64,000 nucleotides of DNA from NCBI RefSeq assembly GCF_033096005.1, contig NZ_AP026803.1, forward strand, positions 540,501 to 604,500, read 5' to 3'. This document shows positions 1 through 9,383 of this stretch, one piece after another. The position numbers were made by a program, and so were the translations under genes. The notes under the pieces are model-generated. The model did not search any database, had not been told where the DNA came from, and saw nothing but the letters and a program-made list of their open reading frames with translations. How positions within the stretch are numbered: position 1 is the first letter of the stretch; the number at the start of each line of letters is the position of its first letter. The DNA is from Lactobacillus xylocopicola. GTDB lineage: Bacteria; Bacillota; Bacilli; Lactobacillales; Lactobacillaceae.

Positions 1-878
1 GGAATCAGACTAAACCGGGAAAATATAAAAGTATTACGGGCTATAAAAATATTGAAAAAATCATTGATATTGATCAGAGTCCAATTGGGCGGACACCGCG
101 CAGTAACCCGGCCACCTATACCAGCGTTTTCGATGATATTCGGGCACTGTTTGCACAGACTAACGAGGCCAAGTTGCGAGGTTATACCAAGGCACGCTTT
201 TCTTTTAACGTTAAGGGGGGCCGCTGCGAAGCTTGTCACGGCGACGGCATTATCAAGATTGAAATGAACTTCTTGCCGGATGTCTATGTGCCGTGTGAGG
301 TTTGTCATGGTAGTCGGTACAACTCGGAAACAATGGAAGTGACCTATCGCAAGAAAAACATTGCCCAGGTGCTTGATATGACGATTAGCGAAGCGTGTGA
401 ATTCTTCCAAAAGATTCCCAAAATTGCCCGCAAATTGCAGACGATTGTCGATGTCGGCTTAGGCTACGTTAAACTGGGGCAATCGGCAACGACCCTGTCT
501 GGTGGTGAAGCCCAAAGGATGAAATTAGCTGCAGAACTGCAGAAATTGTCAACTGGTAAGAATTTTTATATTCTGGATGAACCAACAACGGGTCTTCATA
601 CGGACGACATCAAGCGTCTCCTTGAGGTGCTACAGCGTCTGGTTGACCAAGGCAACACGGTCCTAGTAATTGAGCATAATCTTGACGTTATTAAAAGTGC
701 AGATTGGCTGATTGATCTGGGACCTGAGGGCGGTGAAGCAGGCGGCCAAATTGTTGCCACCGGGACACCGGAGCAGGTAAGTGAAGTTAAGGAGAGTTAT
801 ACTGGTCGTTATCTTAAACCCGTATTAATGCGAGATACGGCATTAACTAAGCAGGCTACTAAAAAAATGACCAAATAG
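1..878 (+). CDS. uvrA: UvrA excinuclease ABC subunit A, C-terminal part (5' end outside window)
   Basis: DNA-damage-recognition ATPase of nucleotide excision repair, acting in the cytoplasm with UvrB and UvrC. The reading frame is open from base 3, and 291 residues of the C-terminal half are visible. They include the zinc finger pair CEACHGDG and CEVCHG, the ABC signature [15 protein letters not shown], Walker B with [10 protein letters not shown], and the H-loop region [14 protein letters not shown]. The N-terminal ABC module lies upstream of the window. The gene ends in TAG, with only 51 bases to the next gene and no obvious terminator between them, so read-through is possible. Confidence 0.97.
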   Translation, partial: NQTKPGKYKSITGYKNIEKIIDIDQSPIGRTPRSNPATYTSVFDDIRALFAQTNEAKLRGYTKARFSFNVKGGRCEACHGDGIIKIEMNFLPDVYVPCEVCHGSRYNSETMEVTYRKKNIAQVLDMTISEACEFFQKIPKIARKLQTIVDVGLGYVKLGQSATTLSGGEAQRMKLAAELQKLSTGKNFYILDEPTTGLHTDDIKRLLEVLQRLVDQGNTVLVIEHNLDVIKSADWLIDLGPEGGEAGGQIVATGTPEQVSEVKESYTGRYLKPVLMRDTALTKQATKKMTK

Positions 879-929
879 TATTCATTTATTTAGGATAAAG
901 TGTAGAATAGTCGAAAAGGAGGAAAAAAG

Positions 930-1472
930 ATGGATAATTTTTCAAGTTACAGGGGAAATCGCGGCTTTAACTGGGCAGCTTTTATTTCCGGCATTTTAAT
1001 GATCATCGCGGGCTTGTTCTTAATACTTCACCCCAATAAAGCCTTGCATGCATTTGTCTTGCTGTTTGCAATTCTATCGATTGTTCAAGGCTTCGTTTGG
1101 TTAGCGGTATATAGTCGCTTTCGCTATATTATTTCCTTTAGCTGGCTCTCGATTATTTCTGGGGTTTTGGATATTATTATTGGGGTTGCTTTCCTTTATT
1201 CGTATGACGCAGCGGGGCTGACTATTGCATATTTATTTGCTTTTTGGTTCCTGTTCGACTCAATCTCCGGGCTCCTGTTCTCGTGGCACTTGCGGGATAT
1301 CTCGAGTTTCTACTTCTGGATCAACTTAATTTTGAATATTCTTGGTTTGCTAATTGCGGTTAGTTTGCTGTTTAATCCGGCTTTGTCGGCGCTAACCTTA
1401 ATCTGGCTTGTATCATTCTGGCTGTTGCTTTTTGGTATTGGCGAGATTCTAGCTGCATTTGCCCACCGATAA
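930..1472 (+). CDS. HdeD-like DUF308 integral membrane protein
   Basis: 180 residues, almost entirely hydrophobic, with about six predicted membrane segments and a short charged N-terminus. The pattern of paired short helices with GLFLILHP-like turns (about residues 26-36) is that of the DUF308/HdeD family of small membrane proteins. HdeD is linked to acid resistance in enterobacteria, but the role in lactobacilli is unknown. An AAAGGAGG ribosome binding site sits 7 bases before the ATG. It is followed directly by a terminator, so it is the last gene of the uvrA transcript. Confidence 0.75.
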   Translation: MDNFSSYRGNRGFNWAAFISGILMIIAGLFLILHPNKALHAFVLLFAILSIVQGFVWLAVYSRFRYIISFSWLSIISGVLDIIIGVAFLYSYDAAGLTIAYLFAFWFLFDSISGLLFSWHLRDISSFYFWINLILNILGLLIAVSLLFNPALSALTLIWLVSFWLLLFGIGEILAAFAHR

Positions 1473-1481
1473 AAAGAAAAA

Positions 1482-1503
1482 AGGCTCTCAAGAGTCTTTT
1501 TTT
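1482..1503 (+). terminator. Intrinsic terminator after the DUF308 gene
   Basis: A 7-bp stem (AGGCTCT / AGAGTCT with one G-T pair) and a 2-base loop are followed by a T7 run. It separates the uvrA-side transcript from rapZ. Confidence 0.7.
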
Positions 1504-1566
1504 ATGCTCAGGAAAGTTATGGCACACCCGGTATGTTATAATTTGCTTAAAAGGAGGGCGGCAAAG

Positions 1567-2445
1567 ATGGCAGATAAGAAAAAGCAGTTACTAATCGTGA
1601 CTGGTATGAGCGGCGCCGGCAAAACAGTGGCTTCACATGCTCTAGAAGATATGGGCTACTTTGTAGTTGATAATTTACCCCCGACGCTGCTTTCCAGCTT
1701 TTGGGATTTGATTATTAATTCAGATGATTTTACCAAGGTGGCAGTTGTCCTTGATTTAAGGATTAAAAGTTTTTACAAGGACCTATTAAATGAGGTCAAT
1801 TCACTTGAAGATAATAGTAGTGTACAGACAACCGTGGTCTTTTTGGATGCCTCAAATGATGCTTTGGTGGCCCGTTACAAGGAGACGCGGCGGGTCCCCC
1901 CACTTGCCACCAGTAGCCGGCTGCTTGATGGCATTTTGGCCGAGCGGCAGGTTTTGACTGGTATCAAAAATCGGGCTAATGACATTATTGATACCTCTAA
2001 TTTGACGCCGAAAGAATTAAGGCAAAAACTACTTGCTGCATTTAGCGAAAAACATGAACAGCCTTTTTCCATTGAAGTGCTGTCTTTTGGGTTCAAGTAT
2101 GGCATGCCGATTGATGCTGATATTGTAATGGATGTCCGCTTTTTGCCTAATCCGTTTTATATTCCTGAATTGCGTCCTTTTACTGGTCTCGACAAGCGAG
2201 TTTTTGACTATGTAATGGAAAAAAAGGAAACTCGCAGCTTCTACCAAAAATTATTGGACTTGTTACAGGATGCGCTGCCGGGCTACATCAAAGAGGGTAA
2301 GGGTAAATTGACGATTGCAATTGGCTGTACGGGTGGCCAGCATCGCAGTGTAGCAATTGCCAAACAACTTGCCCAAGACCTGGCCAGGGACTATCCGGTT
2401 GACATCACGCACCGTGAAATCAGCCGTTACACGAAGAAGGGATAA
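1567..2445 (+). CDS. rapZ: RapZ/YvcJ RNase adapter and nucleotide-binding protein
   Basis: P-loop protein of the RapZ (YvcJ) family, cytoplasmic. It is an RNase adapter for glmS regulation in enterobacteria; in Firmicutes it binds and hydrolyses nucleotides and affects competence. The Walker A motif GMSGAGKT is at residues 13-20 and the conserved C-terminal [13 protein letters not shown] motif is present. The start chosen is ATG 1567, behind AAAAGGAGG, giving the usual length of 292 residues. An open frame continues upstream to 1459 but would run through the preceding terminator. It leads the conserved rapZ-yvcK-whiA operon. Confidence 0.95.
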   Translation: MADKKKQLLIVTGMSGAGKTVASHALEDMGYFVVDNLPPTLLSSFWDLIINSDDFTKVAVVLDLRIKSFYKDLLNEVNSLEDNSSVQTTVVFLDASNDALVARYKETRRVPPLATSSRLLDGILAERQVLTGIKNRANDIIDTSNLTPKELRQKLLAAFSEKHEQPFSIEVLSFGFKYGMPIDADIVMDVRFLPNPFYIPELRPFTGLDKRVFDYVMEKKETRSFYQKLLDLLQDALPGYIKEGKGKLTIAIGCTGGQHRSVAIAKQLAQDLARDYPVDITHREISRYTKKG

Positions 2446-2449
2446 GATT

Positions 2450-3478
2450 ATGACTACAGGAGCTACAAGAACGGTCTGGATAACCAAAAGCCGCCGACCC
2501 AAGGTGGTTGTCATCGGTGGTGGAACTGGCCTGCCCGTTGTTTTAAACTCGTTGAAAGATCAGGATGCAGAAATTACGGCGATTGTGACCGTTTCAGATG
2601 ATGGTGGCTCATCTGGATCGCTGCGTAATTACATTAACGTGGTGCCACCTGGCGATATTCGTAATGTGTTGGTTTCCTTAAGTGACATTAGTCAAGAAGA
2701 AAAGGATATTTTTCAATATCGGTTTGATTCTTCTGATTCCTTCTTTTCTGGACATGCGATTGGAAATTTGATTATTGCAGCGTTAAATGAGATGCACGGT
2801 AATATTTTTGATGCCGTACAATCATTGTCAAAGATGATGCAAGTTGATGGATACGTCTATCCAGCCTCAAACGAACCCTTAACTTTAAATGCTGAGTTTG
2901 TTGATGGCACTGTTCAGGTGGGTGAAAAAGAAATAACTGACATGGACAAGCGGATTAAACGGGTTTGGGTTACCAATACTAAGTCGGCTGACCAGCCTGA
3001 AGCCGTTCAGCCAGTTTTGGAGGCGATTGAGCAGGCAGATGCAGTTGTTCTGGGACCGGGAAGTTTATTCACGTCGATTTTGCCTAACCTAATGATTCCC
3101 AACTTGGGCGAGGCCGTGCGGAAGACCCGAGCAGAAGTGATTTATATTTGTAATATCATGACCCAGTTGGGTGAAACCGACCACTTTTCTGATAGTGAGC
3201 ATGTTGGCGTAATTAATCAGCATCTAGGTGGTAACTACATCACAACCACTCTGGTAAATGGCGCCAAGATTGACATGTCCAAGTTTGATCCAGCTGATTA
3301 TGATGCCTACATTGAACCAGTCAAAAATGATTTTGCCGGTTTGCGTCAGCAAGGGTGCCGGGTTATTACTGATGACTTTATTGATCAGCACAGTGGCCTG
3401 GTTTTTCATGATGGTCAAAAAGTGGCCCAAGAGATTATCAACTTAGCCTACGCTGCGATGGCGCGCAAGAAGGGGTAG
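2450..3478 (+). CDS. yvcK: YvcK/CofD-like gluconeogenesis factor (UDP-sugar-binding protein)
   Basis: 342-residue CofD-superfamily protein. In Bacillus YvcK binds UDP-GlcNAc, is needed for growth on gluconeogenic carbon sources and influences PBP1 localisation. The nucleotide-sugar-binding N-terminus [13 protein letters not shown] and the [10 protein letters not shown] and PGDIRN motifs are clear. ATG 2450 is preferred because it lies 4 bases past the rapZ stop with a GAAGG site just before it; an in-frame start inside rapZ is less likely. It sits in the rapZ-yvcK-whiA operon. Confidence 0.95.
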   Translation: MTTGATRTVWITKSRRPKVVVIGGGTGLPVVLNSLKDQDAEITAIVTVSDDGGSSGSLRNYINVVPPGDIRNVLVSLSDISQEEKDIFQYRFDSSDSFFSGHAIGNLIIAALNEMHGNIFDAVQSLSKMMQVDGYVYPASNEPLTLNAEFVDGTVQVGEKEITDMDKRIKRVWVTNTKSADQPEAVQPVLEAIEQADAVVLGPGSLFTSILPNLMIPNLGEAVRKTRAEVIYICNIMTQLGETDHFSDSEHVGVINQHLGGNYITTTLVNGAKIDMSKFDPADYDAYIEPVKNDFAGLRQQGCRVITDDFIDQHSGLVFHDGQKVAQEIINLAYAAMARKKG

Positions 3479-3482
3479 AACA

Positions 3483-4418
3483 ATGGCAAGCTATGCAAGC
3501 AAAGTGAAGAAGGAGCTAACGTCGCTGCCGATTCATGCTGAGCATGCAAAGGCAGAATTGGCCGCCTTTCTGCGGATGAACGGCGTTTTGAATTTTCATG
3601 ATCGGAAGTTTAGTTTGGATATTACAACGGAAAATCCGGCCATTGCACGGCGCATTTTTTCCCTAATTAAGAGTGCATATGGAATTGAGCCACTATTAAT
3701 TGTTTCGCGCAAGATGAAGTTGAAAAAAAATAATCAATACCTGGTGCGTTTGCAGTACCATGTCCGCGAAATTTTGACTAACTTGGAAATTTTGTCGCCA
3801 GCCGCCGGTATCATTACCCGCATTCCGCCACGGATTACGGCATCGCGTGAGGGTGCGATGTCGTACTTGCGGGGGGCCTTTTTGGCCAGTGGCAGTGTCA
3901 ATAATCCGACTACTAGTCGCTATCACTTAGAAATTTATTCAGCGTACGCCGACCATAATGAAGACTTGCTAAAACTGATGAACCATTATTTTCAACTTAA
4001 TGCCAAGTCGACCCAGCGCCGGCGGGGTTATATCGTTTACTTAAAAGAAGCAGAAAAAATCGGCGACTTTCTTCATATCGTTGGCGCACTAAATGCAATG
4101 CTAGCCTTTGAAGACCTACGCATCATGCGTGACATGCGGAATTCGGTCAACCGCTTAGTTAACTGTGACACGGCTAACTTGAAAAAAACAGCCACGGCTG
4201 CAGCTAAGCAAGTTGAAGATATCGAACTCCTTGAACGTAAAATAGGTATTGATAACCTACCAGAAAAGCTGCAAGGACTAGCTCGGCTGCGCCTGGCTAA
4301 TCCTGAATTATCTTTGAAAGAGGTAGCGGAACAGGTGCCGGATGGGCCAATTTCAAAATCAGGGGTCAACCACCGGTTCAAAAAAATACATGAACTGGCT
4401 AAGAATCTAGGAGAATAA
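3483..4418 (+). CDS. whiA: WhiA sporulation/cell-division regulator homologue
   Basis: 311-residue WhiA, a DNA-binding protein with a degenerate LAGLIDADG homing-endonuclease fold (roughly residues 1-200) and a C-terminal helix-turn-helix (about 225-310, ending SGVNHRFKKIHELA). In Firmicutes it is linked to cell division and chromosome segregation. The typical motifs RGAFLASGSV and NRLVNCDTANL are visible. It starts 4 bases after the yvcK stop and is followed at once by a terminator, so it closes the operon. Confidence 0.95.
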   Translation: MASYASKVKKELTSLPIHAEHAKAELAAFLRMNGVLNFHDRKFSLDITTENPAIARRIFSLIKSAYGIEPLLIVSRKMKLKKNNQYLVRLQYHVREILTNLEILSPAAGIITRIPPRITASREGAMSYLRGAFLASGSVNNPTTSRYHLEIYSAYADHNEDLLKLMNHYFQLNAKSTQRRRGYIVYLKEAEKIGDFLHIVGALNAMLAFEDLRIMRDMRNSVNRLVNCDTANLKKTATAAAKQVEDIELLERKIGIDNLPEKLQGLARLRLANPELSLKEVAEQVPDGPISKSGVNHRFKKIHELAKNLGE

Positions 4419-4420
4419 AA

Positions 4421-4449
4421 AAAGGAATCCCGAAAAGGGCTTCCTTTTT
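4421..4449 (+). terminator. Intrinsic terminator after whiA
   Basis: GGAA-TCCC arm, GAAA-type loop, GGG-C-TTCC arm, then T5. It ends the rapZ-yvcK-whiA transcript. Confidence 0.8.
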
Positions 4450-4459
4450 GTTTACATCG

Positions 4460-4609
4460 CTACTTTAAGTTAACACTTTCACCGCCGTACAAAATTAAGG
4501 CAACTCCCAGCGTTGTTACTACTATTGATAAGGAGTCAGATAAAACCAGACTATTTAGGATGGTAATAAATAAGCCGGCATAAAACAGCGCTTGTTTGAT
4601 TTTGTCCAT
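4460..4609 (-). CDS. Small two-helix membrane protein, 49 residues
   Basis: Minus-strand ORF running from ATG (4607-4609) to TAG (4460-4462), with AAAGGAG about 8 bases before the ATG. The peptide begins MDKIKQALFYAGLF and ends GGESVNLK. It has two hydrophobic stretches (about residues 6-22 and 27-42) joined by a short SDSLS turn, as in a small hairpin membrane protein. It lies between whiA and clpP, downstream of the clpP terminator in the same direction. The function is unknown. Support comes from the good ribosome binding site and membrane-like composition rather than recognised homology. Confidence 0.65.
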   Translation of the reverse strand: MDKIKQALFYAGLFITILNSLVLSDSLSIVVTTLGVALILYGGESVNLK

Positions 4610-4687
4610 TCGTTGTCTCCTTTCTGGCAGAACAATACCTTACTACCTAAATTGAGTAAAAGTATACCTTAATAATCTCGTACATGC

Positions 4688-4715
4688 AAAAAAGCCCCAA
4701 AATTAATTCGGGACT
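4688..4715 (-). terminator. Intrinsic terminator after clpP (minus strand)
   Basis: Read on the minus strand: AGTCCCGAA, short loop, TTTGGGGCT, then a T6 run. It lies about 27 bases past the clpP stop. Confidence 0.75.
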
Positions 4716-4742
4716 TCGTTTGGCCTTTTTACTAAAATCTAA

Positions 4743-5327
4743 CTATTTCTTTTGGTTGACCATGATTTCATCAATTAGACCATAATCTTTGGCCTCTGGT
4801 GCAGTCAGATAGTTGTCACGCTCGGTATCTTTTTGGATCTTTTCGAGGGGCTGGCCGGTTGTTTCATGCAAGATATTGTTAATCTTTTCACGACTTTTTA
4901 GAATTTCGTTAGCCGCAATCTGAATGTCAGTCTGCTGACCCTGTGCACCGCCTAGCGGCTGGTGAATCAAGACAGTAGAGTTAGGGAGGGCAAACCGCTT
5001 TCCCTTGGTTCCGCTGGTCAACAGGATAGAAGCCATTGAAGCTGCCATCCCAATTGCAATGGTTGAGACATCCGACTTAATGAAGTTCATGGTGTCCATG
5101 ATGGCTAGACCTGAAGTAATGACACCACCGGGCGAGTTAATATACAGGGAGATGTCCTTAGTGTTGTCTTGGGCATCAAGGAATAGTAACTGGGCAATAA
5201 TAGAATTAGCCATGTCATCATTAATTTCACCGCTTAACATGATAATGCGGTCTTTTAATAAACGTGAATAAATGTCGTAAGCACGTTCACCACGTGCAGT
5301 TTGCTCAATAACTGTAGGTACAAGCAT
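4743..5327 (-). CDS. clpP: ClpP ATP-dependent protease proteolytic subunit
   Basis: Serine protease subunit of Clp complexes; it forms a double heptameric ring and degrades proteins unfolded by ClpX/C/E. The length is 194 residues, standard for ClpP. The catalytic triad is visible as Ser97 in GMAASM, His122 in IHQPLGG and Asp171 in ERDNYL. AGGAGG precedes the ATG. The promoter carries a CIRCE-like inverted repeat (listed separately), suggesting heat-shock control by HrcA. The gene is monocistronic, with its own terminator. Confidence 0.97.
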   Translation of the reverse strand: MLVPTVIEQTARGERAYDIYSRLLKDRIIMLSGEINDDMANSIIAQLLFLDAQDNTKDISLYINSPGGVITSGLAIMDTMNFIKSDVSTIAIGMAASMASILLTSGTKGKRFALPNSTVLIHQPLGGAQGQQTDIQIAANEILKSREKINNILHETTGQPLEKIQKDTERDNYLTAPEAKDYGLIDEIMVNQKK

Positions 5328-5358
5328 GTTTTAACCTCCTGATTTAAGTTCAAAAACA

Positions 5359-5385
5359 TTAGCACTCTAATAAGTACAGTGCTAA
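5359..5385 (-). promoter_or_regulatory. CIRCE element (HrcA operator) upstream of clpP
   Basis: TTAGCACTC, 9-base spacer, CAGTGCTAA: this matches the CIRCE consensus at 17 of 18 arm positions. It lies 32 bases upstream of the clpP start, where it overlaps the -10 region and the expected transcription start. Confidence 0.9.
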
Positions 5386-5413
5386 TTAAATCACTTACGT
5401 TAAATACTGTCAA
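5385..5413 (-). promoter_or_regulatory. Sigma-A promoter of clpP
   Basis: Minus strand: a perfect -35 TTGACA (5408-5413), a 17-base spacer and a -10 TTTAAT (5385-5390) that abuts the CIRCE element. Confidence 0.75.
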
Positions 5414-5496
5414 TCAAAGTGTATCAATTTTGTATTTTATGTAACATGTTCTTATTATATAATGGAACGAGTAAGTTTGAATTTGGAGGAAATATT

Positions 5497-7200
5497 TTGA
5501 AGCTTTTTAAGAAAATTGCAACGATTGCGATTGCGTTGATTGGAGGGCTGGTCATTACGACCAAGCTTTCAACAACGGCGGTCTTTGCGGCAGAGTCTGA
5601 TAATACTCAGTCGCAAACGCAAACACAAACGCCGCAAGATGATTCGAGTCAGCCGTCAGAAGACGATGACGATACAGGCGGTACCACTAATACTGGAACG
5701 GCCAGTGGGAATCAAATCACTCAGCCTAAAAAGGAGCCCAAGCAAGTGGTTACTGGTTATGCCATGATGACCAAGGTTGCTGGTAACAAGAATTATGCGG
5801 TTTGGAAAAATGTTAATAATGGTAAGGTTAGTCAAAAAGTTGCTGACGGAATTAATTACCGTTACAGCCATATCCAGTCGGATCAACTGATTGAAACTAA
5901 GAAATACCGCTATTGGCGTATTTATGTTAACGGGCGTGAAGTGGGTTATGTTAATGAAAACTACTTCGCCAGAAATCAGATTGCTGTTCCTAAAAAGGTG
6001 ACTTTGGTAAGAAATGAGTTTTATAGCTTTTCTCCTAGGGATGCAATTTCCTATGTAACTAACTATATGGGAACAGTTATTGATAATAGCCAAGTAAAAG
6101 TTTCGCGCGAAAGTATTTCTTGTGCTACACCCAAAACTTACCAGGTTAAGTTCACCTATGGGACAGCTACGGCCACCCTCATAGTGACAATCAGAAAGAG
6201 TACCAAAGAGGGGGTTGCTGATGCTGCCGAAACGAATGCGGTTGAGGCTAAACCAGGAACTAATGACTATAAGGCTTGGAAGACCCACTATGGTTCGTCC
6301 ATCAACTATATTAGTCCAACTGAGTACAGTCCTGAAACAGACAAGCACGTCTTAACCAGTGGTAAGATGACGCTTAAAACTAAGTTTTACCAACCGGTTC
6401 TGCTGAGCGTAAAGGACCCAACCGATGATGATATTAACCGAGTTGGGCATATTCCTGAAGGAGTTACTGTTTCTAATGGTTGGGCCTACACTAGCTTGTT
6501 AAGTCATACTTACTTAAGCTCAGGCCACATTGTTGGTTATGACTTGAACAAGTTGACTAATCCATACAATGCGCAACGCTTACTGGAAATGTCGCAAAAG
6601 GACTTTAATAACTATGTCAAGCACATTAAGGTTAGTCCGTATATTCCAATTGGCCACGGTCAGGCAATGGGTTCTAGTGATAAGTACATCTATGTTTTGA
6701 ATAATGACAACACGTTAAAGGAGTCATCTGATTCTGAAGAATTGATTCAAATCCGCAAGAGCGACTTGCAGATTAACAAGATTTGGACAATTAAGACTTG
6801 GGTTGGTGATGAAAACAACCCACGTTACTTCCAAAATGGCGTGATGATCTCAGACGATGACATGTACACGGTTTACCATGATACTAAGAATAACTGCTAT
6901 GAATACTGGGAATTAACCCGGAAGGGTGACAACTGGTATCCCAAGCTAGTTGGTAAGACTGATGGCAATTTTGTTAACAACAACTCGCCTGTTCAAGGGT
7001 TTACCTATGATCCAGTGAATCGGAACTTCTACTTGGCCTTTAATGATCTGATTTTCAAAATTGGTCGTGACGGAACCTTGAAAGATACATACTCCTTTGA
7101 CACCGGTCGGGAGATTGAAGGAATATCAGTTAATGATGGTAAACTTTACGTCAACCTGGCACAACGTGCTGAGTTGCTAGTAAGTATGAACATTGATTAA
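5497..7200 (+). CDS. Secreted surface protein, GW-like/Ig-like/propeller-like type (paralogue 1)
   Basis: 567 residues from TTG 5497, chosen because GGAGG lies 7 bases before it; the upstream ATG at 5419 precedes a TATAAT box at 5458. It has a signal peptide (KLFKK, hydrophobic core, cleavage near VFAAES) and an acidic Gln/Thr/Ser/Asp linker to about residue 75. A GW-like SH3 module follows (WRIYVNGREVGYVNENYF), then an Ig-like domain (about 165-230). The C-terminal half has short beta-rich repeats (GHGQAMGSSDKYIYVL, QGFTYDPVNRNFYLAF) that resemble a beta-propeller. There is no LPXTG or SLAP anchor, so GW-like binding to lipoteichoic acid is the inferred attachment. Paralogues lie at 9384 and 11273. 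Confidence 0.7.
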   Translation: MKLFKKIATIAIALIGGLVITTKLSTTAVFAAESDNTQSQTQTQTPQDDSSQPSEDDDDTGGTTNTGTASGNQITQPKKEPKQVVTGYAMMTKVAGNKNYAVWKNVNNGKVSQKVADGINYRYSHIQSDQLIETKKYRYWRIYVNGREVGYVNENYFARNQIAVPKKVTLVRNEFYSFSPRDAISYVTNYMGTVIDNSQVKVSRESISCATPKTYQVKFTYGTATATLIVTIRKSTKEGVADAAETNAVEAKPGTNDYKAWKTHYGSSINYISPTEYSPETDKHVLTSGKMTLKTKFYQPVLLSVKDPTDDDINRVGHIPEGVTVSNGWAYTSLLSHTYLSSGHIVGYDLNKLTNPYNAQRLLEMSQKDFNNYVKHIKVSPYIPIGHGQAMGSSDKYIYVLNNDNTLKESSDSEELIQIRKSDLQINKIWTIKTWVGDENNPRYFQNGVMISDDDMYTVYHDTKNNCYEYWELTRKGDNWYPKLVGKTDGNFVNNNSPVQGFTYDPVNRNFYLAFNDLIFKIGRDGTLKDTYSFDTGREIEGISVNDGKLYVNLAQRAELLVSMNID

Positions 7201-7212
7201 ATAACCTAAAAC

Positions 7213-7245
7213 AAAAAAGCAAGAGCCTTTAGCTCTTGTTTTTTT
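7213..7245. terminator. Bidirectional terminator between surface protein 1 and perR
   Basis: CAAGAGC, 5-base loop, GCTCTTG, with T7 on the plus side and A6 (T6 on the minus strand) on the other. The hairpin includes the last codons of perR, so it serves both convergent genes. Confidence 0.85.
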
Positions 7246-7681
7246 GTGTCTTTGCTTGACATTCGGGACAAATGCCAAAAATTTCCAGATGACTGGAGGA
7301 AGTGACATAAGCGGTCTGCCGTTCTGCCTCCGTGCGCATGCGACCTTCAACCGCGTCAAAGTTGGGATAAAAGACATCGGCAATCCGTCCACACTGGGTA
7401 CAGATAATGTGAAAGTGCGGTTCGACGAAAAAATCATAGTGGAGTGATTCATCGCCATTTTTGATTTCAATTACTACGCCAGCTTCAACTAGCTTGTTCA
7501 GTGTATTGTAGACAGTAGCGCGATAGGCAGGAACGCTGCCGCTAATGGCCTTAAAGATAGTATCTGCGGTTGGATGATTGTGGTGGGTCATCAGATAATG
7601 CAAAATTTTTAGTCGGGGTTGAGTTACCTTAAGCTGGTTCTTTCTAAGCAAGGTTTCAGCCTCATTAAGCTGGTCTGCCAT
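7229..7681 (-). CDS. perR: PerR-type Fur-family peroxide-responsive repressor
   Basis: 150-residue Fur-family regulator. The N-terminal winged helix includes YRATVYNTLNKL. The structural zinc site is formed by CTQC and CPEC. The regulatory metal ligands of PerR appear conserved: His in HHNHPTAD, Asp in HYDFF, the His pair in PHFHIIC and Asp in NFDAVE. This favours PerR (Asp at the DxxH position) over Fur or Zur. The second ATG (7681) is taken as the start because AAAGGAG lies 9 bases before it; the first ATG would leave only 1 base of spacing. It likely represses peroxide-defence genes. Confidence 0.85.
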   Translation of the reverse strand: MADQLNEAETLLRKNQLKVTQPRLKILHYLMTHHNHPTADTIFKAISGSVPAYRATVYNTLNKLVEAGVVIEIKNGDESLHYDFFVEPHFHIICTQCGRIADVFYPNFDAVEGRMRTEAERQTAYVTSSSHLEIFGICPECQAKTQKNKS

Positions 7682-7728
7682 GAAATTCATCTCCTTTAGT
7701 TTAAGACTAGTTTAGCATTAATCGCACC

Positions 7729-7756
7729 AAAAAAGCCGCCTTTTGCTAGGCGACTT
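7729..7756 (-). terminator. Intrinsic terminator of the permease gene at 7776
   Basis: Minus strand: GTCGCCT, short loop, AGGCGGC followed by T6. Confidence 0.75.
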
Positions 7757-7775
7757 AAGTAATCTTTAATTGCTA

Positions 7776-9218
7776 TTAGCCTTTAGCCTTTGTTTCTTGA
7801 TAATGCTTAATTGTTGGCAAAATCAATCCCAGCAGAAATAGGACGACGGGAGTGGCAATGTTTAAGGCTAGGGTAAACGGATCGGTTGAATAAATACCTA
7901 GAAGGCAGGCCCCAATTGTTACTGCGAAGCCCCATACTCCAGCTGAATATGCTAATCCTTGATGCTTGGTCATCTGGTAGCTGTCGCTATTTTGAAATTG
8001 CTTGATTTGCTTACGCAGCGCAATGTAAGCAACAAAGACCCACAAATACCGCATTGGCATCACAATTGAATTCAGCTTAACCAGTTGAGCCATAATGTCC
8101 TGGGCATTAGGCATCAGAGCTTGCAAGGCAATCAGACCACCGGAGAGGCAGATGACCATCCAGATACCATTAATGTAGGCACCATGCTTGTTAACCTTCA
8201 GTAACTTTTGGGGAATAAAGTCTTTAGCTTCCTTACTACCCAGGAGCATTCTTAGTGGGGCATCGATACTGATAACCAAAGTCGAGAATTGACCGATGAC
8301 GTTGCACCAGGCATAGATATACATGAACAAGCCACCGACGCCATAGTATTCACCTAGCTTTCCAAAGGCCATGTAAGGACCGTTGGAAATGTATTCATTG
8401 AGGTGGCCATTAACTGCTTTGGGGTCAAACATCATGGCCAAAGCAATTGTCCCCAAGATGGCTGAGACCATTACCATCACAGCTAGTCCCAACATTGCCT
8501 TAGGAAAGTTGCGCGAAGGATCCTTTAGCTTGTTAACGTAGGGGGAGATTTTTTCGGCACCACCAACAGCGAAAACTAGAATTGAGAGGGAAGTGAAATA
8601 TTTGACATTAAAATCGGGAATAAAGCTCTTCCAATTCCAACTAAAACTCATGAAGTTGCCGTGAGGGTTAATCGCCGGAGCTGCAAACATCATAATGATG
8701 AACAAAATCGACATGATAAACATGGAACTGCCAGCAATGGTTGACAGAGTTTTAATAACTGGGACACCGCGACTGGCAACCCAGCAGAAGAAGAGGAAGA
8801 CGGCTAGGGTGGCTAGTTGGGTCCAAGAGGTCGAAATACTGTCGTACCAGGTGGTATTACCAAAGATCCCCCAGGCCATTCCTCTTAAACCGCCAGTACC
8901 CTTACTAGAAATATAAACAACGTGAACGGCCCAGAAGGTCCAGCCGGCGTAATAAGCCCACTTAGGCCCCATAGTGGCATTGATCCAGGAAGAGACGCCA
9001 CCCTCAGATTCTTTGAATACAGAGCCTAATTCCCCCACCATCAATGAATACGGAATAAAGAACAGTAAAAAGATCAAAATCCAACTGAAGATGACTTTGG
9101 TGCCATCAAAGTAAATGAACCCATTAACGACGTTACCAAAGCTCCAGACAATGGAAAAAGCCATTGTTGCCAGGGTGGTCCACATCATTTTTTGGGATTT
9201 TTTGGGTGATTCATTCAT
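7776..9218 (-). CDS. APC-superfamily amino-acid permease (glutamate/GABA antiporter-like)
   Basis: 480-residue polytopic membrane protein with about 12 membrane segments. The N-terminal FFIPYSLMVGELGS block and the following EGGVSSW motif are typical of the GadC/YjeM-like branch of the APC superfamily. The substrate cannot be told from sequence. A longer relative is at 56867-58522. It is transcribed divergently from the surface protein gene at 9384 and ends in its own terminator before perR. Confidence 0.8.
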   Translation of the reverse strand: MNESPKKSQKMMWTTLATMAFSIVWSFGNVVNGFIYFDGTKVIFSWILIFLLFFIPYSLMVGELGSVFKESEGGVSSWINATMGPKWAYYAGWTFWAVHVVYISSKGTGGLRGMAWGIFGNTTWYDSISTSWTQLATLAVFLFFCWVASRGVPVIKTLSTIAGSSMFIMSILFIIMMFAAPAINPHGNFMSFSWNWKSFIPDFNVKYFTSLSILVFAVGGAEKISPYVNKLKDPSRNFPKAMLGLAVMVMVSAILGTIALAMMFDPKAVNGHLNEYISNGPYMAFGKLGEYYGVGGLFMYIYAWCNVIGQFSTLVISIDAPLRMLLGSKEAKDFIPQKLLKVNKHGAYINGIWMVICLSGGLIALQALMPNAQDIMAQLVKLNSIVMPMRYLWVFVAYIALRKQIKQFQNSDSYQMTKHQGLAYSAGVWGFAVTIGACLLGIYSTDPFTLALNIATPVVLFLLGLILPTIKHYQETKAKG

Positions 9219-9383
9219 AATTTTTAATTCTCCCTAAGAAAAAGTAATAACTCGTATATTTTATCCTAAAGTGGTACAAAAATCTATTGTTTTCTTATAC
9301 AATGGACGTTGCTGTATTTAGTTGTTGAATCATTTTAGAAAAAATGGCAATATTAATATATTGCTTTGAAAGGTGAAAGGTGA

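Noticed and set aside
1459..1566. Upstream in-frame start for rapZ
   Set aside because: Would translate through a terminator hairpin; ATG 1567 has the proper AAAAGGAGG site and gives family length.
5656..6348. 230-codon open frame on the minus strand inside surface protein 1
   Set aside because: Lies wholly within a well-supported coding gene, has no ribosome binding site and an unlikely composition; shadow frame.
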